Of a stretch of DNA of 64,000 nucleotides, positions 22,501 through 33,633 are shown one piece after another; within the stretch, counting starts at the first letter, position 1; every line of letters begins with the position of its first letter. Below the pieces are notes generated by a model. It did not search any database, was not told the origin of the DNA, and was given only the letters and a program-made list of their open reading frames with translations. The translations under genes were made by a program, and so were the position numbers. The stretch covers positions 66,705,898-66,769,897 of the forward strand of contig OX104123.1 of NCBI GenBank assembly GCA_944474755.1. The letters are read 5' to 3'. The stretch comes from Limnoperna fortunei (taxonomy: Eukaryota > Mollusca > Bivalvia > Mytilida > Modiolidae).

Positions 22501-25074
22501 GACGACAGACGACGGACGACGGACACAAAGTGATCGCAAAAGCTCACATGGCCTATAGGCCAGGTGAGCTAAAAATATATATGTGCCTACAATTTGAAGT
22601 ATCATCGTTCTACCATGTATAGTTACAGTTAGAAATGGACCTAATCATAGAACTTGACCAAGATCGGGACGTACGTACATACAGACAAGCGTGAATTATG
22701 CCCTGTCACATAAGTCTTCAGGTTTCAAAATTTCATAAATGGTAAACTTACTGAGTTAAAGCCATGATTTTCCTGCCAATGACAAGAAAATGGCAAACAT
22801 TATCCAGTAGTTCTTGTTTTCTGTCATATGAGTGTGCTAAATGTATGCATCCAGATAAGTCAATTAAATCCATCATGGCTCCTGTAGCCTCAATATAATC
22901 ATTGGCATCTTTAGAGTCTGATACCTGAAATATTTGAATATTAATGACAATAAGTAATAATATGCACAACTACATTATATCATTGAATCTTCCAAATTGG
23001 CTCTCCACTGTGGGTGGGGAGTGAAAAAGTCACCTTGATGCTTTGATCAAGAATACCGCTCATATTTTGTTCATTGTTTAAGGCCCTCAGGCAACACCAA
23101 GATCAAGAAAGCCCTGTTCTTTGATCTACATATTTTCCCCATGTATCATGCAAATTTAATAAATTCAATAACAATTACTTCCACTCCATAAAACTCCTTT
23201 TTATAGGGATACCTGCTGATACATTTAAAAACCTTTTATTACCTTTTGTAATTTCTGACGTATGTCATGTTCTGATACATGTTTTAGCGACACTTTAGTG
23301 AATTCTTGCCCATAGGCTATTGTGTTGTACAGCACTTCATTAAAAAACTGGTGGCGGACCCCCATGCACCAAGCTATACGATATTACTCTTGCGTAGAAA
23401 TGATAGGTGCCTTCTTCTAAGGCTGAAAAAAAAATTAGAAATAGACAGGATATGAGGAAATGTCATGAATACAAAGGTATAACAAAAACAAACTTCAAGA
23501 AACATAAGTGCATATATATTTTACATTTGTATATACTGAAACAAGGCAATTTTATTGCTGTATTTTTTCCCCGGTTTGTTGCAGTGAAAATAAAAAAGCC
23601 AAATGAATGAAATTTTCCTGTTTAAAATATTTTCTAAAAAAGTTATCTGTTTATGCTGCTTAAGAACAAATACAAATGGTAAAGATTTGTAGTGAAACTG
23701 CTACAATATTTTTCAATTCATTATTTTCAATACAATGTATAAACAAAATGCACTGTGAGCAAGCTCACAAAAGAATACCCCTCACATTCATGAGCAACAA
23801 ACAAAGATAAAATTCCAAGAAGCAGTCTATGAGGAGTTCCACTAACAAGAAATGTGTACAGACTGCACTAGTAAAATGTACCAAAAAGGTTTGATACTTT
23901 GGCCAATACACAATTGGGAAATCTATACATCTTGAATTTTCTATCATCAATAAGGTTATGTTTGTACGCATTCCTTGCATTTGTTTAAATACATGTACAT
24001 GAATAGAATTCATAACTATTTACCTTTGTAATTTAAAATCAAGTTTTTGGCATCTCCGATAGTTTCGAAGATACCAGAATCTTGGATATCTGTTACGGCC
24101 AATTGGAGAAACTCCCTAGTTAAGCCTCCGTTATCAATTCCCATTTCGGCCGCAAATCTAACAGTCAGTGGTGACCATTGGTTAAAAGTAGGCCTGCTGA
24201 ATGCCCTCCTACCACCATCTAATACTGCATCTCTATCCACATTAACTATGTTTTTTCTTCCATTAATATCGATACGGCTTGAAAGTTTTGTCATGATGGT
24301 AGTCAGACTGTAAAAAATATAAACAGAATAATGGAAGTTGGTATCTATTTATGTTAGTTCATGTTATTTGTCATCCCCAAAATACCTGATATCAGACATG
24401 AAAATGACATGAAAAATGGGGAGGGGGATATATATGAAGTAAATGGAAATGGGGAACATGTCAAAGAGACAACAACCCAACAATGAAAAAATAACACTGA
24501 AGGATGGTCTACAATTGGCCTCTGATCACTAACACCAAGGCAGGTGAAATAGATGCCCTTCTAGACTCCAAGACAACATGTATAACTAAATTTTGTATAA
24601 CTAATTTTGTTTGACCGCAGCACATTACGGAGACTATTCTTTACTGCGACCTTTATTTCTCAACATTTAAACAGATATACAGCTTAAAATAGCAGAAAAT
24701 ATAATATACATGTACATGCATGTAATTGATAAAATTAACTTTAAATTTCAACTTGATTTTCTCTAACTGTAAGATTTGTGCTGACAATGGAGGCTTAACC
24801 AGGGAGTTTCTCCAATTGGCCATAACAGAAATTCGCGATTCTGGTATCTTTGAAACTATTGGAGATGCCAAAAATCGGAATAATACTTATGGTGTCCATG
24901 AGCTTAAAACATTTCAATGCTTTTCAAGTTTGTATTTTAAATATTCTCATACCATTCAGCTTCATCGGGATTCATTGGTATGGTTTCATCATTTGCATGA
25001 TTTGCAGCAACAGTAGCACTAGAATCAACCCCACCAAAGATAATCTCATCATCACTACTTGAACTTGAAGAATC
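19559..25074 (-). CDS. HECT domain exons of the ligase gene
   Basis: Six exons (24953-25074, 24024-24307, 23243-23422, 22752-22924, 20683-20903, 19559-19809). Recognisable HECT landmarks in order: AVLDGGRRAFSRPTF, VRFAAEMGIDNGGLTREFLQ, SLVHGGPPPVF, NFWRDFLQDLE, RIPPLGISPAPSIIFLH and FANTCSNELKLP with the catalytic cysteine, ending about 37 residues later. The style is that of the compact HECT proteins often annotated as G2E3-like in molluscs and fish. The homopolymer T run at 23353-23358 causes the frameshift. Intron 22924-23243 is short; the intron 20903-22752 holds an F3 element. Confidence 0.85.
20281..20295. promoter_or_regulatory. IR3 nuclear-receptor-type palindrome in a repeat
   Basis: AGGTCAAGGTGACCT: perfect AGGTCA/TGACCT half sites with a 3-base spacer, in F1-related repeat sequence within an intron of the ligase gene. 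Function is unproven. Confidence 0.5.
21232..22575 (+). mobile_element. F3 element with six ~153-bp internal units
   Basis: Begins ACAAGAGGCCCCCAGGGGCC and GCTCACCTG, ends with the hairpin-capable AGCTCACATGGCCTATAGG and CCAGGTGAGCTAAAAA. Units starting CAATAACTCCTACAAAACTC recur at 21421, 21574, 21727, 21880, 22033 and 22196. Non-coding; copies at 36967, 37918 and, divergent, 30990. Confidence 0.82.
22985..23110 (+). repeat. MITE-like repeat, inverted relative to 25250-25372
   Basis: Starts CCAAATTGGCTCTCCACTG and GGGTGGGGAG; its inverse ends near 25366 in CTCCCCACCCGCCACAGAG. Both contain TTGATCAAGAATACCGCTCA or its complement. They lie in separate ligase introns. Confidence 0.55.
24783..24874 (+). 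pseudogene. Inverted partial copy of a HECT exon
   Basis: Encodes DNGGLTREFLQLAITEIRD and GIFETIGDAKN, matching the HECT exon at 24024-24307 but on the opposite strand and only 92 bp long, without splice sites. It lies in the intron just upstream of that exon, so the transcript could fold back on itself here. Confidence 0.85.
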
Positions 25075-25249
25075 CTGTAAAAATATTTAACAGTAGAAAA
25101 AGGAAGGATATGGAGTGAATGTGCGTGTGACAATGAATCACACAATGTACATGAAAAACTCCAGTGTATCAAGGACAGGGCTTTTATTCCTGTCTTCATC
25201 TTGATGTCGCATGAGGGTCTTCAACAAGTGGTGAAAAACAATCACCCCC

Positions 25250-25372
25250 TCAAACGAGATCAAGAAGGCCCCTAGCGTGCACATGAGCGGTATTCTTGAT
25301 AACAAAATATTTATCAAGGTAACCCCCTTGCTCCCCACCCGCCACAGAGTGCCAACTTGGGCGATGTTCAGG
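25250..25372 (-). repeat. MITE-like repeat, inverse of 22985-23110
   Basis: See partner. Shares CTTGATCTCGTTTG-like and CTCCCCACC segments in inverted orientation. Confidence 0.5.
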
Positions 25373-26664
25373 GTTATCCAGCTGAAAACACCAGGTCTAT
25401 TAACAGGTCTATTAGTTGAACTAAAATAAGTTTTAACAAGACCAAGTACATGTCAGGACCTGCATCACCGTCATTTTTTTTCAAATTTCTCCAAAATAGG
25501 AGGTGCACATCTTTAATGTCTATATAATCACTATGTGAAGTTTGAATTATGTAGCTTGAATACTTTTGAGCTACGGATTACAAAAAAAATTGCGACGCAG
25601 GGACAGAGTCAAGCGACTACTAGACCTGCTTTTCACTTTTGGTGACGCAGTTAAAAACAAATGTCTCCCTTCTGAGAAGGGAAGACAAAAGTCTATACTT
25701 ACACAACAAAATGAAACTAAATTTTTCATATTTTATAGATGAGCAATAAAAGTAACTCAACATACTGTGAGTGTTCTCACAAAAGGTGAAAGTTGGATTA
25801 TCTCCCTTTAATGATAATGGAGTACAATCAAATGTATTCCTGTACATCTTCATAAGGTGTCCTTACATTGTACAAAGCAGCATAAAATTTCATGAAGTGG
25901 TCCAGGAGAAGTTCTATCCCTATATACCCCCAAATCAAAGTTTGTTTGGGATAAAAATATTGTAACTTACTGATATGACTGCACCGCAAATAAAGTTGTC
26001 TGCATTCAGCGCAGCCCTTCTCCTACTTCTTCTGTTCAAGGATATCACAGGCATTTCCTGGGAAAATCGGTTATTTTGTTTTATAACAATTTTTCAAACC
26101 AAATTTTATTTTAAACTACATGTATTATGTCATAAATAATATTAAGTTTCTGTCAGCGATATTTGAGGAGAACAGTGGCCAGCAAACATACTGCTCCACT
26201 CGTATTTTAGTGTGTATTACTTTCTGATTATACCAATTTTGGGCATGACTAAAACGAAGCAAATGAGTTTTTTTTTAAATGCAAAATAATGTATGTTCCT
26301 TTTTTCAAGGTGTCAATTTAGCTACAATTTGCCGCAATCTTACATATAACATATTCAAAAATTTAAACAAAAGGAGCCTAATCGCAACCTGAAAAGGGTC
26401 ATATCTTACGTTTGCTATATTTTTTCTAAATTCTCAACATACATCTTTCTCATAATTGTCAGAATTTTGTTAAAAGCAACAGTTTTGAGTAGTTTTCAGA
26501 AAATGACTTCTGAGCCTATGATGTTCTACTTATAGCCACAGCAGACAAGTTTTTTTAATGAATAAAAAATTCTAATACCCTTTAAGGAGCATTTGTGTGA
26601 AGTGTGAAAACTGTGGATCAAGCTGCTTCAGATGAGAACATTTTCAAAGATTAATTATACTCAC

Positions 26665-27141
26665 ATTATCACTAACTCCTGCTGCTTGATTGCTTAAACC
26701 ACCTGTTAGATTGCTTGAGCCTCCTGCTTGATTGCTTGAGCCTCCTGCTTGATTGCTTGAACCACCTGTTTGATTGCTTGAGCCTCCTGCTTGATTGCTT
26801 GAACCACCTGCTTGATTGCTTGAACCACCTGCTTGATTGCTTGAGCCTCCTGCTTGATTGCTTGAACCACCTGCTTGATTGCTTGAGCCTCCTGCTTGAT
26901 TGCTTGAACCACCTGCTTGATTGCTTGAGCCTCCTGCTTGATTGCTTAAACCACCTGCTCGATTGCTTGAGCCACCTGCTTGATTGCTTGAAGAACCACC
27001 TGCTCGATTGCTTGAACCACCTGCTTGATTGCTTGAGCCACCTGCTTGATTTCTTGAACCACCTGCTTGATTGCTTGAACCACCTGCTCGATTGCTAGAG
27101 TCTCGTGCTTGGTTGCTTGCACCACCACTAATTTGTCGGTC
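26665..27141 (-). CDS. Ligase exon of about 20 GGSSNQA heptapeptide repeats
   Basis: A 477-nt, phase-0 exon between TCTAG/GACCGA (27141) and AAT/GTGAGT (26665). It starts DRQISGGASNQARDSSNRAGG and repeats a 21-nt unit coding GGSSNQA, with NRA, SRN and one inserted Ser as variants, ending GVSDN. The flanking exons 34389-34439 (DRQVIGAPEE) and 35059-35118 (...GVSDY) share its start or end, suggesting exon duplication. Low-complexity Ser/Gly/Asn/Gln sequence would be a flexible linker or phase-separating segment. Other-frame ORFs here (both strands) are shadows. Confidence 0.85.
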
Positions 27142-27339
27142 CTAGAATGAAATCAAAAATACAATATCTTAATAGATTTAATTTTCGGAATTTCGGAATT
27201 TTGGCATATGTCTCTTGTACAATGAAAATTAAGATGCAGAATTAAAATGCCAAGAAAACATAGCCTTTATAATTTAGTAATGTAAAATAATTCGCTTGTT
27301 CTATACAGATATAAAACATCAACTATAACCTAAGTCGCT

Positions 27340-27714
27340 CAAGCGTAAAATGTAGGTCAAAGTGACCTAATTTTGGTACGGATGTTGGTTACTACCCAAG
27401 ATGTATCCACTTACCAAATATCATCCCTCTACCACTTGTAAGTTACCAAGATATGCACCTCAACCGAAACTTTAACCTAAGTCGCTCAAGTGGAAAATGT
27501 AGGTCAAGGTGACCTAATTCTGGTACGGATGTTGGTTACTACCCAAGATGTATCCACTGACCAAATATCATCCCTCTACCACTTGTAGTTACTGAGATAT
27601 GCACCTTAACCGAAACTTTAACCTGACCATTACGTACACACGTACGTAAGTACGTACTAACGCACGAACCAAACGCTATATCCCCTCCCCAACTCCGTTG
27701 GGCTCGGGGATAAT
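27340..27714 (+). repeat. F1-related repeat, two units with IR3 palindromes
   Basis: Two units about 147 bp apart, each with AGGTCAAAGTGACCT (27354-27368) or AGGTCAAGGTGACCT (27501-27515), followed by ACGTACGTAAGTACGTA and a terminal CCCCAACTCCGTTGGG hairpin. Confidence 0.65.
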
Positions 27715-27857
27715 AAAGTTTTGTTCATGTTTTTGCATCTTCAGCTATGATCTGATGGTCTTCTAACATTGATATTTTAGATGTGGTATAGATCATCTCA
27801 TGATAATGTGTTGAGCGTTAAATATATAGTTTTTAAAAGGGTACATATTGAACTAAC

Positions 27858-30800
27858 CTCATCTAGCCACTGAACCTGAATAACAGTTGGCGAAGTTATT
27901 CCATTGTCTCTCAAGAGACCAGTTCTTTCATTTGAGGATATTATTGGAAGGCCAGGCACCACTAGCAGAAACGTTCTGCTGGCACCCTCTAGACTGCCAA
28001 CAAAATCATGGAGTACCTTAAGATAAAAAGAATGTACTTTTACAATATTTTATTTAATATAGTTATATTTTTAATAACTTTAATTATTGTATAGCAATAT
28101 TATTTTCCCATACAAAGCAATGGGATGTCATCGTGCAATAATATATACTTATTGACTGGGAATGAGGGAAATAGTTAGTTTATTATCACGAGGTGCAACT
28201 ATATTGCCTCGAGGCGTAGCCGAGGGCAATAGTTGCTTCCGAGGGATAATAAACTAACTATTTCACGAAGTTATCCAGTTAATAAGTATTTTATTATACC
28301 GAAAGAGACCAAGAGATGGTATAAATTATGTAGAAAGTCAAAAACGTCCATAATAAAACCCGGGAAAACTTTACGACGTCGCCCCTGGAACAGGCGTCAC
28401 CACGCCCACATCACAACGTTGTCCAATCAGCAAGCGCTGGTACGACCGGTCAATAGTTTCCAAACTATTTTCCCTCTCAGAATAGTTAGTTTATCAGCGT
28501 TGTATATACTGAGGTATAATAAATTCTCATTTTACTAGGGAAAATATGACTTAAAATTTGTGACTTCATCAAAGATAAAGCTTAATTTTAGGCATGAAAT
28601 TTGTGTGTGCTATACAATAAAAGGGTTATTGCATGAATATTGTGGAATATTGTCACTCATAGAATAAATATTGCACTCGTAAACTCGTGCAATATAGAAT
28701 TCTACTTGTGACAATATTCCCCAATATTCATGCAATAACCCTATATTACAATAGTCTATTTGTGATGAAACATTATTATGTTGTTTCTCACCACTATACA
28801 ATGTAGCAAGGTTGCAAACCTTTTATTTAAAATGAATTGGGGACTAAAAATGTACCATAAGAGAACTTTACATGTAATTACTGCCATATGGCCAGATTTT
28901 ATAAACTGTTTTGTTTGTTTCAATCTAATTAACATATAATATAAATATTAAATTAAATATTGTACATTTTGAAGGTTTTTAGGAAAAGTGAGTTTCAACT
29001 CTTACAACTTTCTCATATTTACAGTAAAGATAACAAAATAATTTTGGGTAGAGGTCTGACAAGAGTGCATGGAAGTTAGTATTTCTAGTTGTATGACGTT
29101 CCAAAGATGAGGCTTCATATAAATCATTACCTTTATAGGGAAATGTAAAATTATATTTTTTATCTAAAATGTTGACAGAATTTCTCTTCACTCCTGTTCT
29201 CAAATGAAAATAAAGAAAATTTTAATAATCATTAGGAAGTGTTATTTAATACTTGCTTACAGCCATTTCAGTATCGGGTCGAAACCTTCTAATAACATTG
29301 GACCAGGAAGTAGTTGTCCTGAACTTTAATAGAAAAAACCCATCAGTTGGTTCTTCCGGTAATCGCTGCTTTCTTTGTAATCTCAACTGAAATTAAAAAA
29401 ATCATGATACATTTTAACCAAAAAAACTCAATCAATAAAAAAATGTTTACCTGCAACTTACTTACATATTCATTTATTCCTAGTATATTCATTTAGTTAC
29501 ATGCCTATATTGCTTCCCATATCATTTCTTTACTCATATTAATATCAAAATCATAAATGTTTTCTAATTTCAAAAAGTCAACTTTCCATTCCTTTGTGGA
29601 AATGTTCCAGACCGTATGAGTATTTAGACCGTACGCGTACGGTCTGGACCGTATGAGTATACGCGTACGGTCGGACCGTACGAGTATCTCAAACACAGTT
29701 GGATTAACGAGCCGGACCGTATGAGTATCCAGACCGTACAAGTATATTCTTCTTTATATTTAATAATATTCAATGCAAGAAGACTAAAAATAAGCCCTAT
29801 AATGGAAAATAATGACAAAAAATTTAACATTTTATTTAATTTTTAATTAAAGTAAAAAAAAAAAACATTAGAACATTACTCAATTAAAATTCAAAAGCAC
29901 AAAATGGTCAATTAAGGAACTGCTTTCGCATGTTTCATCGAAATATTGATTTAATATTTCTACTAATTCAACAGATATATACTGAAGATTCACTGAAAGT
30001 CGAAACAAAAGTCCGACATTTGAAAATGTTGTAGGTTCTCGTGATACAGCATTCATTTCATTCAATATTTGATATCTTCAATGATACCCAGACCGTACGC
30101 GTACGGTCGGACCGTACGAGTATTTTGAAAATATACGCATACTGTCCGGATCGTACGCGTACGGTCCAAATACTCATTCGGTCTGGAACAGAAACATTTC
30201 TTCCATCCCTGTATGGGATATACATTTCACAACTTTGTACTGTGGATCGCTCATTTATTTTTAGTTTTTTGTTTGTTAATTTTTTATTGTTTATACGTAT
30301 GCATATTGGATGTTGTGTCTGGTTTCCCGATTTTGTCTTTTCCATAGACTACATTTTTTTTTGTATGCCTAAATTACAGTTATAATTTTGCTTGCCTTAT
30401 CTACTTTCAGTGAATCAATTTCATGCCATTTCATAAAGATGTTCTTATTTTTTTCAGAAACCAATTATATTTTGTCAATCATTTTTGAGTTGGACAGACT
30501 AAAAAGTATTTTTAATAAAATATGGCCGTAAATATTAATATATACAGATTGTCATAAGAAACACGCCACCACAACAGGTGATTTTTTCATAAAACAAGTT
30601 GAATTTTCTATTAAATTTCTTTTTGTATATATATTTTTGACAAACATTTCTGAGAAGAAAAACTGATGTGCTTCTTATGACGGTCAGTAAATATCTATAT
30701 ACTTCTTCTATTTCTGTCCTTTCTCTTTCTTCTTGATTTCTTGTTCTTTCTTCTTGTCTTCTGGTTCTTTCTTCTATTTCTGTTCTTTCCATTTCTTCTT

Positions 30801-31709
30801 GTCTTCTTGTTCTTTCCTTATAATTATAAAAATGCTTGAAATTGCAAGTAAATTTTGAACTCTGTCCCCATCGAACTTTAATTTGATTACTGTAATACAT
30901 ACAACTTTTAAAGAGAATTTCACTTTGAGTAAACTGTTAAAACGTAGTACTAAGTTGTTATTATCTTCATATGAAAGTTGAGTACATTTAACAACAGGCT
31001 CACATGAGCCTAAATGACTCACTTGATAACCATTGAACAAATGGAAATGTTCTACAAATGTTTTATAGAATCCTCCATGGTTTACAATTTGCTACAAATG
31101 CAAGTCACAGTTTGTTTTTCATCAACATCGTTTCATAACTATACCAAGTTTTATTGAAAATTGAAAATATGTCAAGACAAAAACCCACTAACTTAATTAT
31201 AAACAGGAAGTTGTTTTCTAACATATCAGAAATAAATTCCTACTATATATTATAGGACTGGAAAGAAATCAGTTCCTACATTATAGAAACATCCCCTCAT
31301 GATGCATACAGTTAGTAGATTTTGGATTAAATGTTACAAAAGAAAATGTTCTCCACCCACAGCTGCCCAACAATCCAATACATACTATAACTTGATTTCA
31401 ACAACTAGAAATGTGTTTTATTTATAATAACGATGGCCCTGTTTTTTGGGGACATTCTTGAAGGACACATTTGACAGCCCAAGATGTTGTCAATTTTTGC
31501 CAATTATGTTCAGGATTTTCAGGAGAAAATTCATAGATTAGTTTACAGACATAGACGATGAACAACACCAGACGCAAAGCTCACATATCAAAATTGGGTG
31601 AGCTAAAGAAGAAGACCATTTCTTACTCTCAATTGATCAATAGTAAACTTCTTTGGTATTCAGCGTCTTGCTGTTGTATTAATGTGCGTCTTTCAGAAAG
31701 TGATGTATT
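27858..31709 (-). CDS. UBX-like domain exons of the ligase gene
   Basis: Exons 31627-31709, 29261-29386 and 27858-28016. They read SERRTLIQQQDAEYQRSL, then LPEEPTDGFFLLKFRT, IRRFRPDTEMA, VLHDFVGSLEG and end near TVIQVQWLDE. This mirrors the helix plus ubiquitin-like fold of UBX proteins (EQD.EY.ESL, LP.EP, RRF, L.DFV). UBX domains bind p97/VCP; joining one to HECT would link substrate extraction to ubiquitination. The pairing is inferred from phase continuity. Exon 31627-31709 is one base short, so the frame breaks near SL. Confidence 0.7.
28137..28297. mobile_element. Foldback element, ~160 bp
   Basis: AATAGTTAGTTTATTATC at 28170 recurs inverted near 28244-28262, and the outer CTTATTGACTGG pairs with CCAGTTAATAAG. 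The centre GCCTCGAGGC is a palindrome. Confidence 0.65.
28623..28741. mobile_element. Foldback MITE, second copy of the 6375 family
   Basis: GGGTTATTGCATGAATATTG at 28623 and its inverse ending 28741; inner arms ATATTGCACTCG/CGTGCAATAT also pair. Same termini as 6375-6493, opposite orientation. Confidence 0.72.
29604..30189. mobile_element. TIR element built from CGTACG palindromes
   Basis: Ends GTTCCAGACCGTATGAGTAT and its inverse (30170-30189, one mismatch). Each end carries GACCGTACGCGTACGGTC, an 18-bp perfect palindrome (29627-29644, 30091-30108) and variants. About 586 bp, no coding frame. The CpG-rich palindromes stand out in AT-rich DNA. Confidence 0.7.
30990..31606 (+). mobile_element. 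F3-related element, divergent copy
   Basis: Begins ACAACAGGCTCACATGAGCC, ACTCACTTG and ends ACGCAAAGCTCAC...GGTGAGCTAAAG, like the F3 family. Confidence 0.6.
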
Positions 31710-31924
31710 CTGAAATAAAAAATAATATCAGTTTTATTTATACTGATCATTCATATAATTCGTTAAATTGAGATAGTTTTCAAGATTGAAATGCAAAAGA
31801 CATTGTCAATACTAATCACTTTCCTAGGGATAAGACAAAAAGGGGGACCAGGTGATTAGTTTTTCATGGGTATATTGTCGGAAAATTAACAAGGGGCAGC
31901 AAAACATAAACAAGGGAATGTGTC

Positions 31925-32200
31925 AGAAAGACACTCTGATACCCCGCTCGCAGCTTTGTCTCAAAAAGGTCAACCTGAAAAGGTAAACCTGAGTCTCTCA
32001 GACGGACAGACATTGAAAAATGAGCCCATTGTTGGTTGCAATGTTTAGTCCTTCATACAAGGAACTAGTGTACAAAATTTCATGAGGATCCGACTTGTAG
32101 TTCCCGAAAAATTCCAGAAAAACAAAGTGTGACGAACAGACGGACGAACAGACCGAAAAACTATATACCCCGCAACAAAGTTGGCGGGGTATAAAAATAA
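31925..32200 (-). mobile_element. Dispersed element F2, short copy
   Basis: Minus-strand copy running from the ATACCCCGCCAACTTTGTTG hairpin (32192) to AGCGGGGTATCAGAG (31937). Closely matches 11462-11728. Confidence 0.75.
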
Positions 32201-32404
32201 AAAGCTACGCCGAGCGCAGCAAAATACGACCGCAGCAAGTTTGAACCCTGTATGTTGGGGTCCAATATAGATACTAGTAGTCCATTGTATTTTGTCACTT
32301 TCAGCCCTTGGTGGACTGATTAAACATTTTTGTCACATGTGGCCCATGGTGGACTAAATAATAATCAGTTTAACATAAATAAATATAACTTTATAAATTA
32401 AATG

Positions 32405-32670
32405 CATGTTTGGCACTTTCAGCCTTAATAACTCAAAAACGGTAAGGGATAGCTCAAATCTGTTGCTTACATCGGCAAGGTCTCAATGAGAGCTATATTT
32501 TGGGAAAAAAAATCATTCAAATCGGATATGAAATTAAAATTTTACTAACTTTTGAAATTCGCATTTTCAGCCCCTTTGGCCCCTAAAAACTCGAAAACGG
32601 TATGAAGTAGCTCAAATCTGTGACACACTACTGAAAGGTCTCAATGAGAGCTACATTTTGGAGAAAAAAT
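32405..32670 (+). repeat. Two ~158-bp tandem units
   Basis: AGCTCAAATCTGT recurs at 32451 and 32609, with GGTCTCAATGAGAGCTA after each. Confidence 0.65.
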
Positions 32671-32683
32671 CTATCAATTACTG

Positions 32684-33474
32684 TGTTCGCCTCGTTACCG
32701 CATATATCGATAAATAAAAATATCTTCTGAATGGAACAAAGTCAACAGAGTCATTGGATTAAATAAAATATTGTTCAAAAAGACATAATATTCTTATAGG
32801 GATGCTGACAGACCACCATAGATACACCTATATGCATGTTTATATAACTCTAGTATGTTTAGTTGCTGAATTCTGTTGATTTCAATCTATGTCGTCCGCA
32901 AACTCTGACAAAGTCCAAAAGTCAATGAACCGTAAAAATGTAGGTCACAGTGACCTAATTTTATCTAGAAGCTGACAGACTGCCATAGATACATATATAT
33001 GCAAGTTTATATGACTCTAGTATGCATAGTTGTTAAGTTATGTTGATTTACATCTATGTCGTCTGCAAACTCTTACAAAGTCCAAAAGTCGATTAACCCT
33101 AAAAATATAGGTCACAGTGACCTAAATTTATCTTGATATTGATAGACTACCATAGATACATCTGTATGCAAGTTTATATGACTCTAGTATGTATAGTTGT
33201 TAAGTTATGTAGATTTTCAATTTTCCATCTATGCCGTCCGTAAACTCTTACAAAGTTTCAAAGTCGATGAACCGTAAAATATGGGTCACAGTGACCTAAT
33301 TTCATCTGGATGCTGACCTACCACCCATTATGCATCCACATACCAAGTTTCATGAACCTAGCATGTATAATTGCTGAGATATAAGTCTTATTCTATGTCG
33401 TCCGTAAACTCTTACAAAAGCTATGTTGGCCGTAAACTCCAATAGTTCTTCCTCAACTTTCGTTGAGGCGAACT
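32684..33474 (+). mobile_element. F1 TIR element with three response-element palindromes
   Basis: Left end GTTCGCCTCGTTACCG and right end CTTTCGTTGAGGCGAACT are inverted repeats. It contains AGGTCACAGTGACCT at 32942-32956 and 33119-33133, and GGGTCACAGTGACCT at 33293-33307, in units about 175 bp apart. Confidence 0.78.
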
Positions 33475-33633
33475 AAAAATGTGACGAAAGTTTTTGACGG
33501 CGACGCAGGACGATGACGCAAGACGACAGATAGTACCCAAAGTAATCCCTAAATGCCGACTCTGCTAAAGCAGGCAACATAAAAAATTAAAATATCTAAA
33601 AATTCATCATACCATAAAACTATTTATCATTTT

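Noticed and set aside
26706..27128. ORFs of repeated QAIKQ or LLDCLNH
   Set aside because: Shadow frames of the GGSSNQA repeat exon; splice borders and neighbouring exons support only the GGSSNQA frame.
28979..29203. 74-residue minus ORF as a ligase exon
   Set aside because: No acceptor or donor in phase; adjacent exons 29261 and 27858 already join directly in phase.
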